From the NCBI GenBank assembly GCA_964402715.1, contig CAYODJ010000001.1, positions 62,001 through 126,000 of the forward strand: a stretch of 64,000 nt of DNA. Reading direction: 5' to 3'. Position numbers and translations under genes: made by a program. This document shows positions 54,701-61,696 of this stretch, in pieces. Below the pieces are notes generated by a model. That model was not told the DNA's origin. It did not search any database and worked only from the letters and a program-made list of their open reading frames with translations. The stretch is from CALXOD01 sp964402715. Its GTDB lineage: Bacteria > Verrucomicrobiota > Lentisphaeria > Victivallales > Victivallaceae. Positions within the stretch are counted from its first letter, which is position 1. Each line of letters opens with the position of its first letter.

Positions 54701-55172
54701 CGCCGAAGCGTTTCGTGCCGCGTATGCGTCCGCCGTATGTGAAAGTCTGCGGAGACGGGACAGCCGTCACGGGGGAGGGCGTCGATCTGCCGAAGGACCG
54801 ACGGTATCTGCCGACCTCGGTCTGCGCGGAACGCAGCAGCGAGATGTTCGCGCTGAGTCCGCTGTTCATCGCCTGAATCCCGCCGCGTCCCTCGGCGCCG
54901 AGGCGTTTCCAGCTTTCCGACAGATCCTGACTGCCGTCGCGGGTGCGGCGGACGATCCTGTCGTAGGTCTCGAAATCCTTCGCGATGCGCGTAAGCCTGC
55001 CGTGGAGCGTGTCGCTGCTGCCGGATACCGCGTCTACGATGCTTCCGAGGACGGACAGAGCCTCGGACGATCGGCCTATCTTCTTCCTGACGCTGTCGAA
55101 AGCCGCCGAAAGCCGTTCATCGTCGAGACTTCTGGTCTGTTCCTCGAGCTGTTGAAGAATATCCAGTGGCAT
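48741..55172 (-). CDS. Tape measure protein
   Basis: A 2143-residue protein, the length determinant and tail-tube filler of a long tail. Long coiled-coil regions (RSLDDERLSAAFDSVRKKIG; repeated heptads through about 300-560 and 1100-1900) alternate with hydrophobic stretches: GMMAVGAAIAFVGKQLG (about 570), the Gly/Ala-rich block AIAGAGGGAALGSAIGYAV (about 920), and MGAMALSALASYAVNSAV (about 850). This mix is typical of tape measures, which help deliver DNA through the host membrane. It follows the chaperone-like genes and precedes the hub, as expected. Predicted tail length is on the order of 300 nm by the usual 0.15 nm per residue rule; this is an estimate. Confidence 0.92.
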   Translation of the reverse strand: MPLDILQQLEEQTRSLDDERLSAAFDSVRKKIGRSSEALSVLGSIVDAVSGSSDTLHGRLTRIAKDFETYDRIVRRTRDGSQDLSESWKRLGAEGRGGIQAMNSGLSANISLLRSAQTEVGRYRRSFGRSTPSPVTAVPSPQTFTYGGRIRGTKRFGDKNLVRVNAGEWVLTERQMLNLARIVGGRTPTEVFRMAGGNPHRRRIDATGMPMFAQGGSISAAHDSLSQMAGDAERHLASLYQSSYTAKERRQLTDNIEMIRSLKEIINRFTKEEIGKFQDIQNRAFHSYQDMLHDDEYGLNRASYSRNLDKVVQEAFETAERLDASRGLEAIDTTSVKRKGKNTESFIQEYNYNLRQMQSTRPRRSYDELMARHTAMKPLVEIAMRQDLDEKERRQLGHLQGRILRTGYAAHRSGNDSEFRKALREAREWAEQFKTLREALPINDFRDLSDDARKLAMTIRRCDEIVKSQSSGEAEKENARREGNAAKSMLDLTELRYLTRAQKRQCTDLMNRYRNASSIEEKERIVQESRTGELSLNEMQRSVGAADTALIHFNKDTDAMLESWKAFLQGTPTGMMAVGAAIAFVGKQLGDFMNGIGGSVENLAKLDIAAHNLRTNLDSMAGGGVFDELRDGLDLTREDMVRLGDHIRSAFRNAGVEMQTILKTAENIKNSFGALDYQQLQNALEIMGELTAGQQNFLLTGSGSVADMENMYANLMAGGRSGAAADLIEQGVFGGGDAENAGLNKGDRAIVDALQDMRVLGENISMTLKDSFDIVLPTLLKFGRGIGTLIPIGASVYQAAVTAHAVSKLLNRVLIPPFPVRPVTPGSSRRAGAVPAAGGTGGMELMGAMALSALASYAVNSAVSGLAARSQERTERAGRDAEAGNGRIYRSTGFVAGDTSMEYDPAKHSVSGWKYARSGGTFGSMIGGISGLLLGHGNPYAAIAGAGGGAALGSAIGYAVGEYADREEHRKNTANNPLLWRSESSLEESGVKAQLADENRRRLQLLAYGYGGASAGVSSEDDSARKLDRELISIVERTDRRIAEIRKIQEDSSGEMAASLRFQEQIERFLKKIDSGAYARFDEMNIAGARAANTLITTMGGADAGYGANVGRILESAGTAFRTNTEEISRQRMRLFKQEEMNYAVRINASNKLTEEQARISRKWLDEILSTVGEYDKIPTVIQNSLKKKISEISLAGADRGLGLTSGMSLGEAAAVSRRVADSAAAATRQFLDERAMSDSQLETVRQTARNARERYRILQSGGGSSLRSDIYDAEGNINLTALRDSQSALNRRREDLERRIRESTGLDPKTYESTVGAAEVLKSDQEEYKKILDEIEKMSEDDFAAGRSGLLDRVTKALRTSLEHHQAAAAKDDIDPKFREDLKKAIPVLQERKDRLFDDLRESAAKGGGFDKGQLKTLMHFLSKASGYAPAGIESILGAARSSPELREAYRQIGRDQSVLSESSAAHDSSTAALQVRNKSISGYLAQVEEIRSASMMLSDRVSQDPSAKFWELAQSAMESAKDSMLETGRYGAYATAAVRNASEEMNALKKAAADGRKELSGQRREILKSVRQTVGNDADARRFLSMSEQLSSARLEYAANPSSEKAAEIKRLERDVDGFVRSVSAGNADKGFKDKMIALVSMLTVSDQTAVELQKKSNEAAGRSMQLFRNMLSLLSGYREQLEYMRTASYGRESDAGMAYARKFLSADAATRHADLGVSSAKEQYGIALRSIEETYAGGMKELDRRAESARSPEELRAIGRQRDTLSSEVRTMKMEQRVQLEERIAGLAQAEYEAKKRTSDLALEALDVQSGFLQSIGAPMESIVANERRRVAYTKEQAVYAREAYERVLKSGSSEEEISKARNEWMRRDLEAVQAQYGAQRSMMEKVFGSMIGSFGETAGIQGPGNLAGKYGFGYYQNREGTVMRGGKSSGGYSDRVFGNSMFQTESVPLFSGDIPESGAERQSAISPASDRGQAGKSSSADGEWFTLGEEFKTETDALETAVFWEKKIYNLLNETLGLPAPMIGDEVSGLSPSPQTPVSGGTPEQPTPPWYPSGIGAAPSASAPLSAPVSEPFHEPVSTLRDTSAPVTTKDDTATPSKITVEVQVKFNNTMFEEAVKRVVTSPGTAKQVARGGMESQNV

Positions 55173-55188
55173 GGCGGTGACGCTCCGT

Positions 55189-55746
55189 TCATGAAATGTT
55201 CAGCTGCTTCTCCAGCATTCCCATGACCGTGTCCAGAATCGCCGCGGGGATCGTGTAGAGCAGCTTCAGCGACGCGTCGCTCAGCGCTCCGCCCGGGTCG
55301 CGGCGCAGAGGAATCGGACCGTCGTTTTCGTCGGTGTAGTTCCAGCTTCTGAGATGATACATCCAGAAAAAGTTTCTCAGACGGATCAGGTTGACGCTGT
55401 TCGTGCGATCCTCGGTGTTGTACACCGTGGACTGCATGCGGTACAGATTGAGGCGATCGTAAGGTATTCTGCTGAAACCGAATTCATGCACCGCGCGCAG
55501 GAAATCGTCGCCGGATTCCGCGATTTCGCCGGGCACGCAGAACTCGAAACAGCCTGTCTCCGGATTGTAGAAGGCGGTGACCCTTATCGGGATCACGTCG
55601 TCCTCGGCGAAGAAGAACTTCGGCCTGACTCTGGCGCCGTCCGTCTTCTCCCGCGTCTCCTGTCCGCCGGCACCGCTCTCCGCGCCGGATCCGGAGACGT
55701 TCTGTTCGTTTTCCGCGATCGTCGGTTCCTGTGCTGTCTCTTCCAT
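55189..55746 (-). CDS. Tail-assembly-chaperone-like protein, paralogue 3
   Basis: A 185-residue protein from ATG 55746 (GGAG upstream). The N-terminal 60 residues are acidic and disordered (ETAQEPTIAENEQNV). The C-terminal half carries LRNFFWMYHLRSWN then ALSDASLKLLYTIPAAIL, aligning with the same region of the proteins at 56632 and 57317; the three form a paralogous family. Position just upstream of the tape measure fits tail assembly chaperones, which normally bind the tape measure. Function inferred. Confidence 0.6.
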   Translation of the reverse strand: MEETAQEPTIAENEQNVSGSGAESGAGGQETREKTDGARVRPKFFFAEDDVIPIRVTAFYNPETGCFEFCVPGEIAESGDDFLRAVHEFGFSRIPYDRLNLYRMQSTVYNTEDRTNSVNLIRLRNFFWMYHLRSWNYTDENDGPIPLRRDPGGALSDASLKLLYTIPAAILDTVMGMLEKQLNIS

Positions 55747-55768
55747 TGTCCGCTCCCTGTACTGTTTT

Positions 55769-56635
55769 TCATCCGCCGGTGATTGTGAACAGATCACCGT
55801 CCCCTCTAATACTGGCGGAATTATTCGTGTATGTTTTCATTCCCTCGCCGGACATTCCGGCGAAGCTGTATCCTTTCTGACCGAGGAACGATCTGGCGGT
55901 GAACCGCAGCGTCCTGTCACCCAGAACGAGCGAATTATGTTCGAACCATCGTTCCCAGCAGGTTATTTCGAACGACACGTCCATCAGTCCCACGCGCAGA
56001 TAGGTGGGTCCCGTCCATCGGCTTTCGTTCAGATAGCACGGCGTGACGCTTCTGCTGAAGCTCAGAATGAAGTTCTGAACGCCCTCGTTGCCGTAGGTCC
56101 AGTACGGCTCCAGCTTCGGAAACGTGCCGTACGTCATGCCTGCGGAGGGCGGCTTCACGGCGATGTCGAACTCGTATCCGTTGCAGGACATGAAGCCGAT
56201 GGACGCGTTTATCGGCGCACCCGTGTCCGCCGTGACGGAGAAGCTGTTCCAGACGGCTCCGGGTATGGAGATCTGCCCTTCGCCGTCGCACAGCAGTATG
56301 TCCATGAACGAGCGTCTCTGGAAGAAGCTGTAGTCGGCGCTGAAGAGCAGATCGCGCAGCTCGTCCGTCATCTCGAACGACAGGTTCCCGCTGTAGCTGT
56401 ATACGCCCGTCCCGGTGCGGAAGCGTCCGCCTCTGGACTCGTCGAGTCCGGTGTAGTATGTCCCCTGCGTAGGAACCGTTCTGGAACGCTCGTAGCTGGC
56501 GTTCAGCAGCGGGACCCGCGTTCTCTCCGACGCGGTTCCGCCGGAAAGGGAGCCGGACTTCCCGCCGTGCCGCAGCTGTATCTCACAGAAGGAGCCGTAT
56601 CCGAGAAGGAAGCCGACGTCGGCCGGATCGCTCAT
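55769..56635 (-). CDS. Tail-tube-like beta protein, paralogue B
   Basis: A 288-residue beta-rich protein from ATG 56635, overlapping the upstream stop as ATGA. Segments NLSFEMTDELRDLLFSAD, VWNSFSVTADTGAPINAS and FILSFSRSVTPCYLN align with the protein at 57907 (DLSISFEPEADLLKAIFD, YLNSFSFSVATNTILEVS, FSFSFTQNLTPKYGC), so the two are paralogues. Likely a tail tube or distal tube variant, or a baseplate ring protein. A signal peptide is not seen. Placement between chaperone-like genes strengthens a tail role. Confidence 0.6.
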   Translation of the reverse strand: MSDPADVGFLLGYGSFCEIQLRHGGKSGSLSGGTASERTRVPLLNASYERSRTVPTQGTYYTGLDESRGGRFRTGTGVYSYSGNLSFEMTDELRDLLFSADYSFFQRRSFMDILLCDGEGQISIPGAVWNSFSVTADTGAPINASIGFMSCNGYEFDIAVKPPSAGMTYGTFPKLEPYWTYGNEGVQNFILSFSRSVTPCYLNESRWTGPTYLRVGLMDVSFEITCWERWFEHNSLVLGDRTLRFTARSFLGQKGYSFAGMSGEGMKTYTNNSASIRGDGDLFTITGG

Positions 56636-57324
56636 CTGAGTCTCCTCCTTATGCCGGCCTTCGCTTTCGATTCGTTCTCCATCTGCCGGATTTTCGCGCT
56701 CTGGATCTGGTTCTCCATGCCGGTGATCATCCGCAGTCCGGAGCGTATCTTCATCGGAAGCCTCTGCAGATCGAAATAGTTCAGACCGAAGTTCTTCCAC
56801 ATGTCCGCGAGCGTGCAGTACAGTGAAACCATCTCGTGAGGATTGGCGACGGAGCCGCCTTTCGCGAAAAGCAGATGGCACTGTTTCGATATCGTCGCCG
56901 TCTCCTCGTCGCTGAAAGTGTATCTGAAGACCATGTCGGACAGTATCTTCAGTATGGCGGGATGCAGCGACATGACCCTTCTCCATGTGGCCGCGTCGAG
57001 CTTGCCTTCCTCGTCAAGCGTGAGCGGCGCGTCGAAGTTCCAGCTTCTCAGCATGTTGCGCAGATAGAACTCCTTCATCTTCCGGTGGTTGAAGATCCTG
57101 ATGCGCTCCATGGGGGAGGGGGAGCAGTCTTCAAGCGAATACTGCTCCAGTCTCTCCCACACCGCGCCGGTCATCTCCCAGAACGTGAATTCAAGCCTGT
57201 CGGCGTTCGGTACGGGCGTGCGGTACACGGACAGCCGTCCCCCGGACGCGTAGGCGTACAGCGTCAGCCTGATGTACTCGGGCGACTTCAGCAGCGGCAG
57301 ACTGCATTTCACGACCTCATCCAT
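56632..57324 (-). CDS. Tail-assembly-chaperone-like protein, paralogue 2
   Basis: A 230-residue protein with the shared chaperone-type block FYLRNMLRSWNFDAPL and WRRVMSLHPAILKIL at about residues 88-130, followed by a helical C-terminal extension (LPMKIRSGLRMITGMENQIQ) and a basic tail. Overlaps both neighbours by a few bases (ATGA with the tube-like gene downstream). Homologous over its core with 55189 and 57317. Likely binds the tape measure during tail assembly; inferred from position. Confidence 0.6.
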   Translation of the reverse strand: MDEVVKCSLPLLKSPEYIRLTLYAYASGGRLSVYRTPVPNADRLEFTFWEMTGAVWERLEQYSLEDCSPSPMERIRIFNHRKMKEFYLRNMLRSWNFDAPLTLDEEGKLDAATWRRVMSLHPAILKILSDMVFRYTFSDEETATISKQCHLLFAKGGSVANPHEMVSLYCTLADMWKNFGLNYFDLQRLPMKIRSGLRMITGMENQIQSAKIRQMENESKAKAGIRRRLR

Positions 57325-57910
57325 TCTGTTCCAGCACCTGATTCATCATGTGGATGATGCAGTTGATTATCGCGGGAAAGAAGCCTCTGAAGACGTCGTA
57401 GCTCTCGTCGCTGAGCACCCCGTCCACGTGCAGCAGTCTGAACTTCGCGTCATATTCCTCGAACGACCACGCCTTGATCAGGTTGCGGATCTTCAGCTCG
57501 TTGAACCGGTTCTGATTGAGCGTGAAGCTGCGCGTCTGTCCCTGGTATTCCATGGAACGGTTCTGCCACGAAAGCTCCTCGTCGTATTTCCACATGCGGA
57601 ACTTCACCCAGTGCCGCTCCAGATCGGGATCCCTCAGATAGGCGTCCTCGGCGTAGACGCGGACTCTGCCGTCGGCGAATCCCAGGCAGAATCGGACGGT
57701 GAACTCGCTCTGAGGAGTGACCTCGTACTTGGAGAAGGACACCGCGTGCGCCTCCGCGTCGGCCGCCGGCGCTTCGTCCGCAGACTGCGGCTTCGGCCGA
57801 TCCTCAGGCTCCTTCGGTACGAAGACGCCGTTGTTGCCCTTTCGACCGACGACCTCGCCGCTTTCCGCGTCCAGAAGTTCGCCGTTGTCGCCGTATGTTA
57901 CTTTCCTCAT
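57317..57910 (-). CDS. Tail-assembly-chaperone-like protein, paralogue 1
   Basis: A 197-residue protein with a low-complexity, acidic N-terminal region (VFVPKEPEDRPKPQSADEAP) and the family core KIRNLIKAWSFEEYDAKF then SDESYDVFRGFFPAIINCI. Overlaps the tube-like gene upstream (57907) by four bases. The conserved order in the core, an [R/K]N-x4-W-x-F element and a downstream amphipathic helix, defines the three-member family of this operon. Function inferred as tail assembly chaperone. Confidence 0.6.
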   Translation of the reverse strand: MRKVTYGDNGELLDAESGEVVGRKGNNGVFVPKEPEDRPKPQSADEAPAADAEAHAVSFSKYEVTPQSEFTVRFCLGFADGRVRVYAEDAYLRDPDLERHWVKFRMWKYDEELSWQNRSMEYQGQTRSFTLNQNRFNELKIRNLIKAWSFEEYDAKFRLLHVDGVLSDESYDVFRGFFPAIINCIIHMMNQVLEQNG

Positions 57911-58812
57911 TGCGTCAGGATTCCGTGTATGTCGTAATTCGCCGTGTATTCGAGGTACGATCCGCCGAAAGCCGGCGTGATTTCGGCGACGTTCGCTCCG
58001 GTGACGGTGAATACCGGCAGATTCCGTATGCCGAACGAGAGCTCCTCCGACGGGAAGAGACCGCGCGTGTTCATGAACGTGCCGTCGCTGTCGCCGGAGA
58101 AGTCGATGGCGTACGGCTCATATATCAGTCTGGACATCGAGCAGGACATCTCCGGCAGTCCGAAGAGCACGTGCGTCGATATCGGCGCGACGCCGGCGCC
58201 GCTGCCCACGCATCCGTATTTCGGAGTCAGATTCTGCGTGAAGCTGAACGAGAAGCCGGTGACGTCCGACACCTCGGTCTTGCCGTCGGTTACGCGCCAT
58301 TCGTAGTAGGCGACGGGATCGGCGACGGGCGGCTCGGTCCGGTTCAGAGCGTGCGCGTTCCTCTTTCCCCACGCATAAGACACGCCGTCGGTGCGCACGA
58401 AGAACGTCATGCTGACTTCCAGTATGGTGTTCGTGGCGACGGAGAACGAAAACGAGTTCAGATAGCATTCCGCGAAGCGCCAGCGGATGTCCGAGTCCTG
58501 ATCGTACAGCCCGACGGTGAACTTCCTGTTCCTCTCCGTTCTGAGCGTGTCGAAAATCGCTTTCAGCAGATCCGCCTCCGGTTCGAAGCTGATCGACAGA
58601 TCGACCGACGGCACGTCCTGACAGTACGCGCCCCTATGCTGTTCGACGGCGTTGACGCCGGCGGCGAAACGCCATGCCGCGCCGGACACGATCTTGTTCT
58701 TATGAAACGCCGCGGAGAAGCCTGTCAGCGATATTTTCCGCGCCGCGCCGTCGCCGATGGCGATCTCCGCGTACGGCGTGAAGCTGCCGCTGACCATGAC
58801 TGTCTCCGACAT
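57907..58812 (-). CDS. Tail-tube-like beta protein, paralogue A
   Basis: A 301-residue protein from ATG 58812 with GGAGG five bases upstream. Strand-rich with no charged helices of note. Contains LSISFEPEADLLKAIFDTL, NSFSFSVATNTILEVSMTF, GFSFSFTQNLTPKYGC and HVLFGLPEMSCSMS, aligning with the protein at 55769. Lies between the tube protein at 58876 and the chaperone-like gene 57317. Likely a second tube or a tube-terminating or baseplate-proximal ring protein. Confidence 0.6.
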   Translation of the reverse strand: MSETVMVSGSFTPYAEIAIGDGAARKISLTGFSAAFHKNKIVSGAAWRFAAGVNAVEQHRGAYCQDVPSVDLSISFEPEADLLKAIFDTLRTERNRKFTVGLYDQDSDIRWRFAECYLNSFSFSVATNTILEVSMTFFVRTDGVSYAWGKRNAHALNRTEPPVADPVAYYEWRVTDGKTEVSDVTGFSFSFTQNLTPKYGCVGSGAGVAPISTHVLFGLPEMSCSMSRLIYEPYAIDFSGDSDGTFMNTRGLFPSEELSFGIRNLPVFTVTGANVAEITPAFGGSYLEYTANYDIHGILTQ

Positions 58813-58875
58813 GATTCCTCCGTATGGAAAAGGCGGGAACATGAGATTCCCGCCGCGCTTCAGACGCCGGCGGCG

Positions 58876-59850
58876 TCATTTCTTGTCTTCGTTCATGCTG
58901 TACCGAGTGATGCTCTGGAGCGAAAGCGGCGGTCTCTTGCCGTCGCCGATGGCGGTGAAGGAGAAGTCCGCCGTGATGTAGCTGCTTCCGTTCTGAACTG
59001 CGGTGCTGCCGGAGGAGCGCACGATTTTCGGCAGCAGTATCCTGTGCCGCGTGTGCGGCTCCGCCGGGGACTTCACTTCGAACATCAGCGCCTTCTGGCT
59101 GTGATAGGAGTTCGGATCGAATTCGCTCTGCAGCTTGAATACGGTGTAGCTGCCCTCGGCGGACATGGAGCCCAGGATGATGTAGTCCGGAGCCAGCGGC
59201 GCCGGAAACTCGTTCGTGTCGCGGTACGCGGTGCCCTGTCCGCACGTCTTCAGGAACTCCACCTGCGAACTGTAGCTTGCCGACCAGTTTATGACGTCGG
59301 GAATCTTGGTCTTGCCATCCGCGTCGCTGTAGACTTCCATTGCCCAGTACGGATAGAGTCCGTTGTAGGCCATCGGCAGCGCGCCTGCGGACGCGCCCAG
59401 CTCGGAATTGCCGGAAGTGCCCGCGACGATCTTGTTGTTCTCTCCGTCGATGTAGCTGGACCAGTTCATGTCCGCAGTGAGCACCGCGTCCTGCGACGCG
59501 CTGAACGACAGCGAAGTGCACCATCCGTTGCCCGTGAAGCCGTGTTCGCCGTTGGGCAGTATCTCGATCTTCGTGCCGGAGGGATTGCCGCGGTTGGTGA
59601 ACGCGAAGGTCTTCACCGCTTCGAAACCGTCTCCGGCGGTCATCTCGCATGCGATGCTTCCCTCTATCTGCAGATAGTTGTCGGCATACGCCACCTGATC
59701 GGAGGCGTTCTGATAGCCGGCGCCCCAGACGCCGGTGGAGAAGATCGGGTTGTGGGACAGGTTGATGTTGCCGCCAGTCGCGAGAAGTATGACCGTATTG
59801 AGCTTGACTATGCCCCTGTACCCGACGTCGCCGGAAAAAGTGGTAGACAT
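58876..59850 (-). CDS. Tail tube-like protein
   Basis: A 324-residue beta protein (MSTTFSGDVGYRGIVKLNT) in the normal place for the tail tube, upstream of the chaperone-like genes and downstream of the tail terminator-like gene. Segments such as NGWCTSLSFSASQDAVLTAD and YITADFSFTAIGDG recall the strand pattern of the two neighbouring tube-like paralogues. No membrane segment or catalytic motif. Identity as the main tail tube is an inference from order. Confidence 0.6.
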   Translation of the reverse strand: MSTTFSGDVGYRGIVKLNTVILLATGGNINLSHNPIFSTGVWGAGYQNASDQVAYADNYLQIEGSIACEMTAGDGFEAVKTFAFTNRGNPSGTKIEILPNGEHGFTGNGWCTSLSFSASQDAVLTADMNWSSYIDGENNKIVAGTSGNSELGASAGALPMAYNGLYPYWAMEVYSDADGKTKIPDVINWSASYSSQVEFLKTCGQGTAYRDTNEFPAPLAPDYIILGSMSAEGSYTVFKLQSEFDPNSYHSQKALMFEVKSPAEPHTRHRILLPKIVRSSGSTAVQNGSSYITADFSFTAIGDGKRPPLSLQSITRYSMNEDKK

Positions 59851-59924
59851 GGTATTCTCCCTGTTGTATGGTTATGCCAGAGTTTGAAAATCCCCTGCAT
59901 TTAAGGCGATTATAAGTCTTGCGG

Positions 59925-60140
59925 TCAAAGTTTTTCTCTTTTCCTGTAGGCGGCCAGAGCGGTTCTCAGCGATTTCAGGGCGTTTTCAATCTGTCCGAGC
60001 TGATATGTCAGCGACGGTTCGTCCGCATACCGCGCCACCGTTCTGCCCGACCTGAAGACGTTCTTTATCTTCATGTAGCGCGTCACTGCGGAGCGTAGCG
60101 TCTCGGTCACATGGAGATTCTGCCAGTCTCTTCTATCCAT
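59925..60140 (-). CDS. Small helical hypothetical protein
   Basis: A 71-residue basic protein (RDWQNLHVTETLRSAVTRYM, ending RTALAAYRKREKL). Two helices with a central turn, similar in shape to the 68-residue gene upstream, with which it overlaps by eight bases; sequence relation to that gene is weak. No domain recognised. Tail-operon membership suggests a structural or assembly accessory role. Confidence 0.55.
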   Translation of the reverse strand: MDRRDWQNLHVTETLRSAVTRYMKIKNVFRSGRTVARYADEPSLTYQLGQIENALKSLRTALAAYRKREKL

Positions 60141-60339
60141 GCTGAAGTTCCTCCTGAATGACGCGCAGCGAATGCAGCGCCGCGTCGAGCGCGTCCGTCA
60201 TGCTGTCGAGATCCGTCCGGTGGAAGTCCGGATGCAGGTTGAAATCGAAGTTCAGCTTCATCAGGCGGTCCGAGCGGATGATCGTGTCCAGCTCCCTGCG
60301 GAACACGGGCCATTCCCTCAAAATTCTGTTGATGTTCAT
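60133..60339 (-). CDS. Small helical protein, paralogue of the protein at 40609
   Basis: A 68-residue protein (MNINRILREWPVFRRELD, FNFDFNLHPDFHRTD, DALDAALHSLRVIQEELQHG). Aligns clearly with the 67-residue product at 40609-40812, so this small fold exists in two operons. Starts ATG 60339 with GGAG close upstream. Lies between tail-terminator-like and tube-like genes. Function unknown, presumably virion-linked at this copy. Confidence 0.65.
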   Translation of the reverse strand: MNINRILREWPVFRRELDTIIRSDRLMKLNFDFNLHPDFHRTDLDSMTDALDAALHSLRVIQEELQHG

Positions 60340-60359
60340 TCTCCGCGTCCTCTGTATGT

Positions 60360-60920
60360 TCAGTTCTCGGGTATGTGATCCTTCTTCCAGTCGACCTTCG
60401 CCGGTCCGAGCAGCGCTCCGGGATGCGGGAAGCTCTCCAGCACGCGGCAGTTCATCTGCCAGCGCGCCACGCGTATCACGAAATCCCGCGCCGCGCTGTA
60501 TTCCACGCTCCGTATGTCGGAATACTGGCACAGCACGGGGGCGTCGCTCATGTCCTGATGCTCGTTCGGCACCGGCCATGTCATGTTGACCGGGAAGTTG
60601 TATATCTGGATTATCTTCCGGGTCAGTTCGCTTATGTATTCCGCCCCGAGCTCGACGGACGTGCCGCAGCTGACGGTCAGCGTGCAGTCGATGGTGTACT
60701 CCCCGGTCATCGCGCTCAGATGCGTCCATTCCATCGATCCGGAGACCGGCTCCATCTCCAGCGACGGAAACTGCGACAGCGGCAGCGTCTTCCGCATCCC
60801 CTTGAAGAGATGCAGCGACGCGCCGCTCTGATAGGAGCGTATCAGCGTGTTGATCTCGTCGGCGTTCGCCTTGAGAATCAGTATCAGTCCCTCTATCAGG
60901 TTTGACGGCGATGTGATCAT
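60360..60920 (-). CDS. Putative tail terminator or completion protein
   Basis: A 186-residue protein (ITSPSNLIEGLILILKANAD, then TLPLSQFPSLEMEPVSGSM, GEYTIDCTLTVSC, EYISELTRKIIQIYN). A helix-strand pattern followed by a Pro-containing loop is typical of tail terminators (gpU-like) that cap the tube. Located between the connector-like gene and the tube-like gene, as expected. Residue-level match to a family was not established, so the call rests on order and pattern. Confidence 0.5.
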   Translation of the reverse strand: MITSPSNLIEGLILILKANADEINTLIRSYQSGASLHLFKGMRKTLPLSQFPSLEMEPVSGSMEWTHLSAMTGEYTIDCTLTVSCGTSVELGAEYISELTRKIIQIYNFPVNMTWPVPNEHQDMSDAPVLCQYSDIRSVEYSAARDFVIRVARWQMNCRVLESFPHPGALLGPAKVDWKKDHIPEN

Positions 60921-60958
60921 ATTCCCGTTTCACCGCTTTCCCGGGCTTCTCCGCATGG

Positions 60959-61690
60959 CTACAGGAAATATTCCGCAGTCTTGGACGGCGCCAGATTCGG
61001 CGGCATCGTCGGCAGCGGGTTCTTGCGTCTCTGTCCGGGTATTCTCATGCTGAAATCGGTGATCTGCTGCATCTCCTTCTTCGCGTCGTCGACGAAAGCG
61101 CGCGCCTGCTCGTTCATGTTCGGCTCGAGATTCTGGAACTCCGACTGCATAAGCAGCCCGGAGGTCCACTGGATCGCCAGCAGACGCAGCTTGCCCGGAA
61201 AGACTCTCCGCACCGAGCCGTCGTTCTGCACCTGATTGTAGGCGGCTATGGGCGTGAAGTAGAATTCGGACAGATATCCGTCGATCGCGTCGTCGACAAG
61301 ACGCTGGTATTTCTCCACGGCGGCGGGCTTCAGAGTGGAGAGCCTGTCCTCGGAGATGTTCAGCGACCGGCAGAACATGCGGATGTTCTCCGGCGATCCG
61401 GAATAGTATCTGCGACCGCCTCCGTCGTCATCGTCGTCCTGCACGGAGTCCAGCGTGAACATGCGGCATTCGAACATCTCGCCGTCCTCCGGGGGCGCGG
61501 GAAAGGAAATCCTCAGTTCGTTCTCATCCAGCTGCATGGGGAACAGAACTGGCCTCCTCTCCGCGTCAAGAAGCTGCGCGGAATAGTCCGCGCCCAGACT
61601 GTGGCGGATCGTCAGAATGCGGTCGTCCCATGTGTACCGGCGATCTGCTCCGCCGGCGTCCCGACTGCCGATACGTACCGTGTCATACAT
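60959..61690 (-). CDS. Putative head-tail connector or adaptor protein
   Basis: A 243-residue protein. An N-terminal beta part (YTWDDRILTIRHSLGADYSA) is followed by an acidic DDDDDGGG linker and a helical domain with AAVEKYQRLVDDAIDGYLSE and LRLLAIQWTSGLLMQSE, a pattern typical of gp6/gp15-like adaptors between portal and tail. C-terminus is Pro-rich. The gene is 6 bases downstream of the 264-residue neck-like gene. Identity inferred. Confidence 0.5.
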   Translation of the reverse strand: MYDTVRIGSRDAGGADRRYTWDDRILTIRHSLGADYSAQLLDAERRPVLFPMQLDENELRISFPAPPEDGEMFECRMFTLDSVQDDDDDGGGRRYYSGSPENIRMFCRSLNISEDRLSTLKPAAVEKYQRLVDDAIDGYLSEFYFTPIAAYNQVQNDGSVRRVFPGKLRLLAIQWTSGLLMQSEFQNLEPNMNEQARAFVDDAKKEMQQITDFSMRIPGQRRKNPLPTMPPNLAPSKTAEYFL

Positions 61691-61696
61691 GATGGT

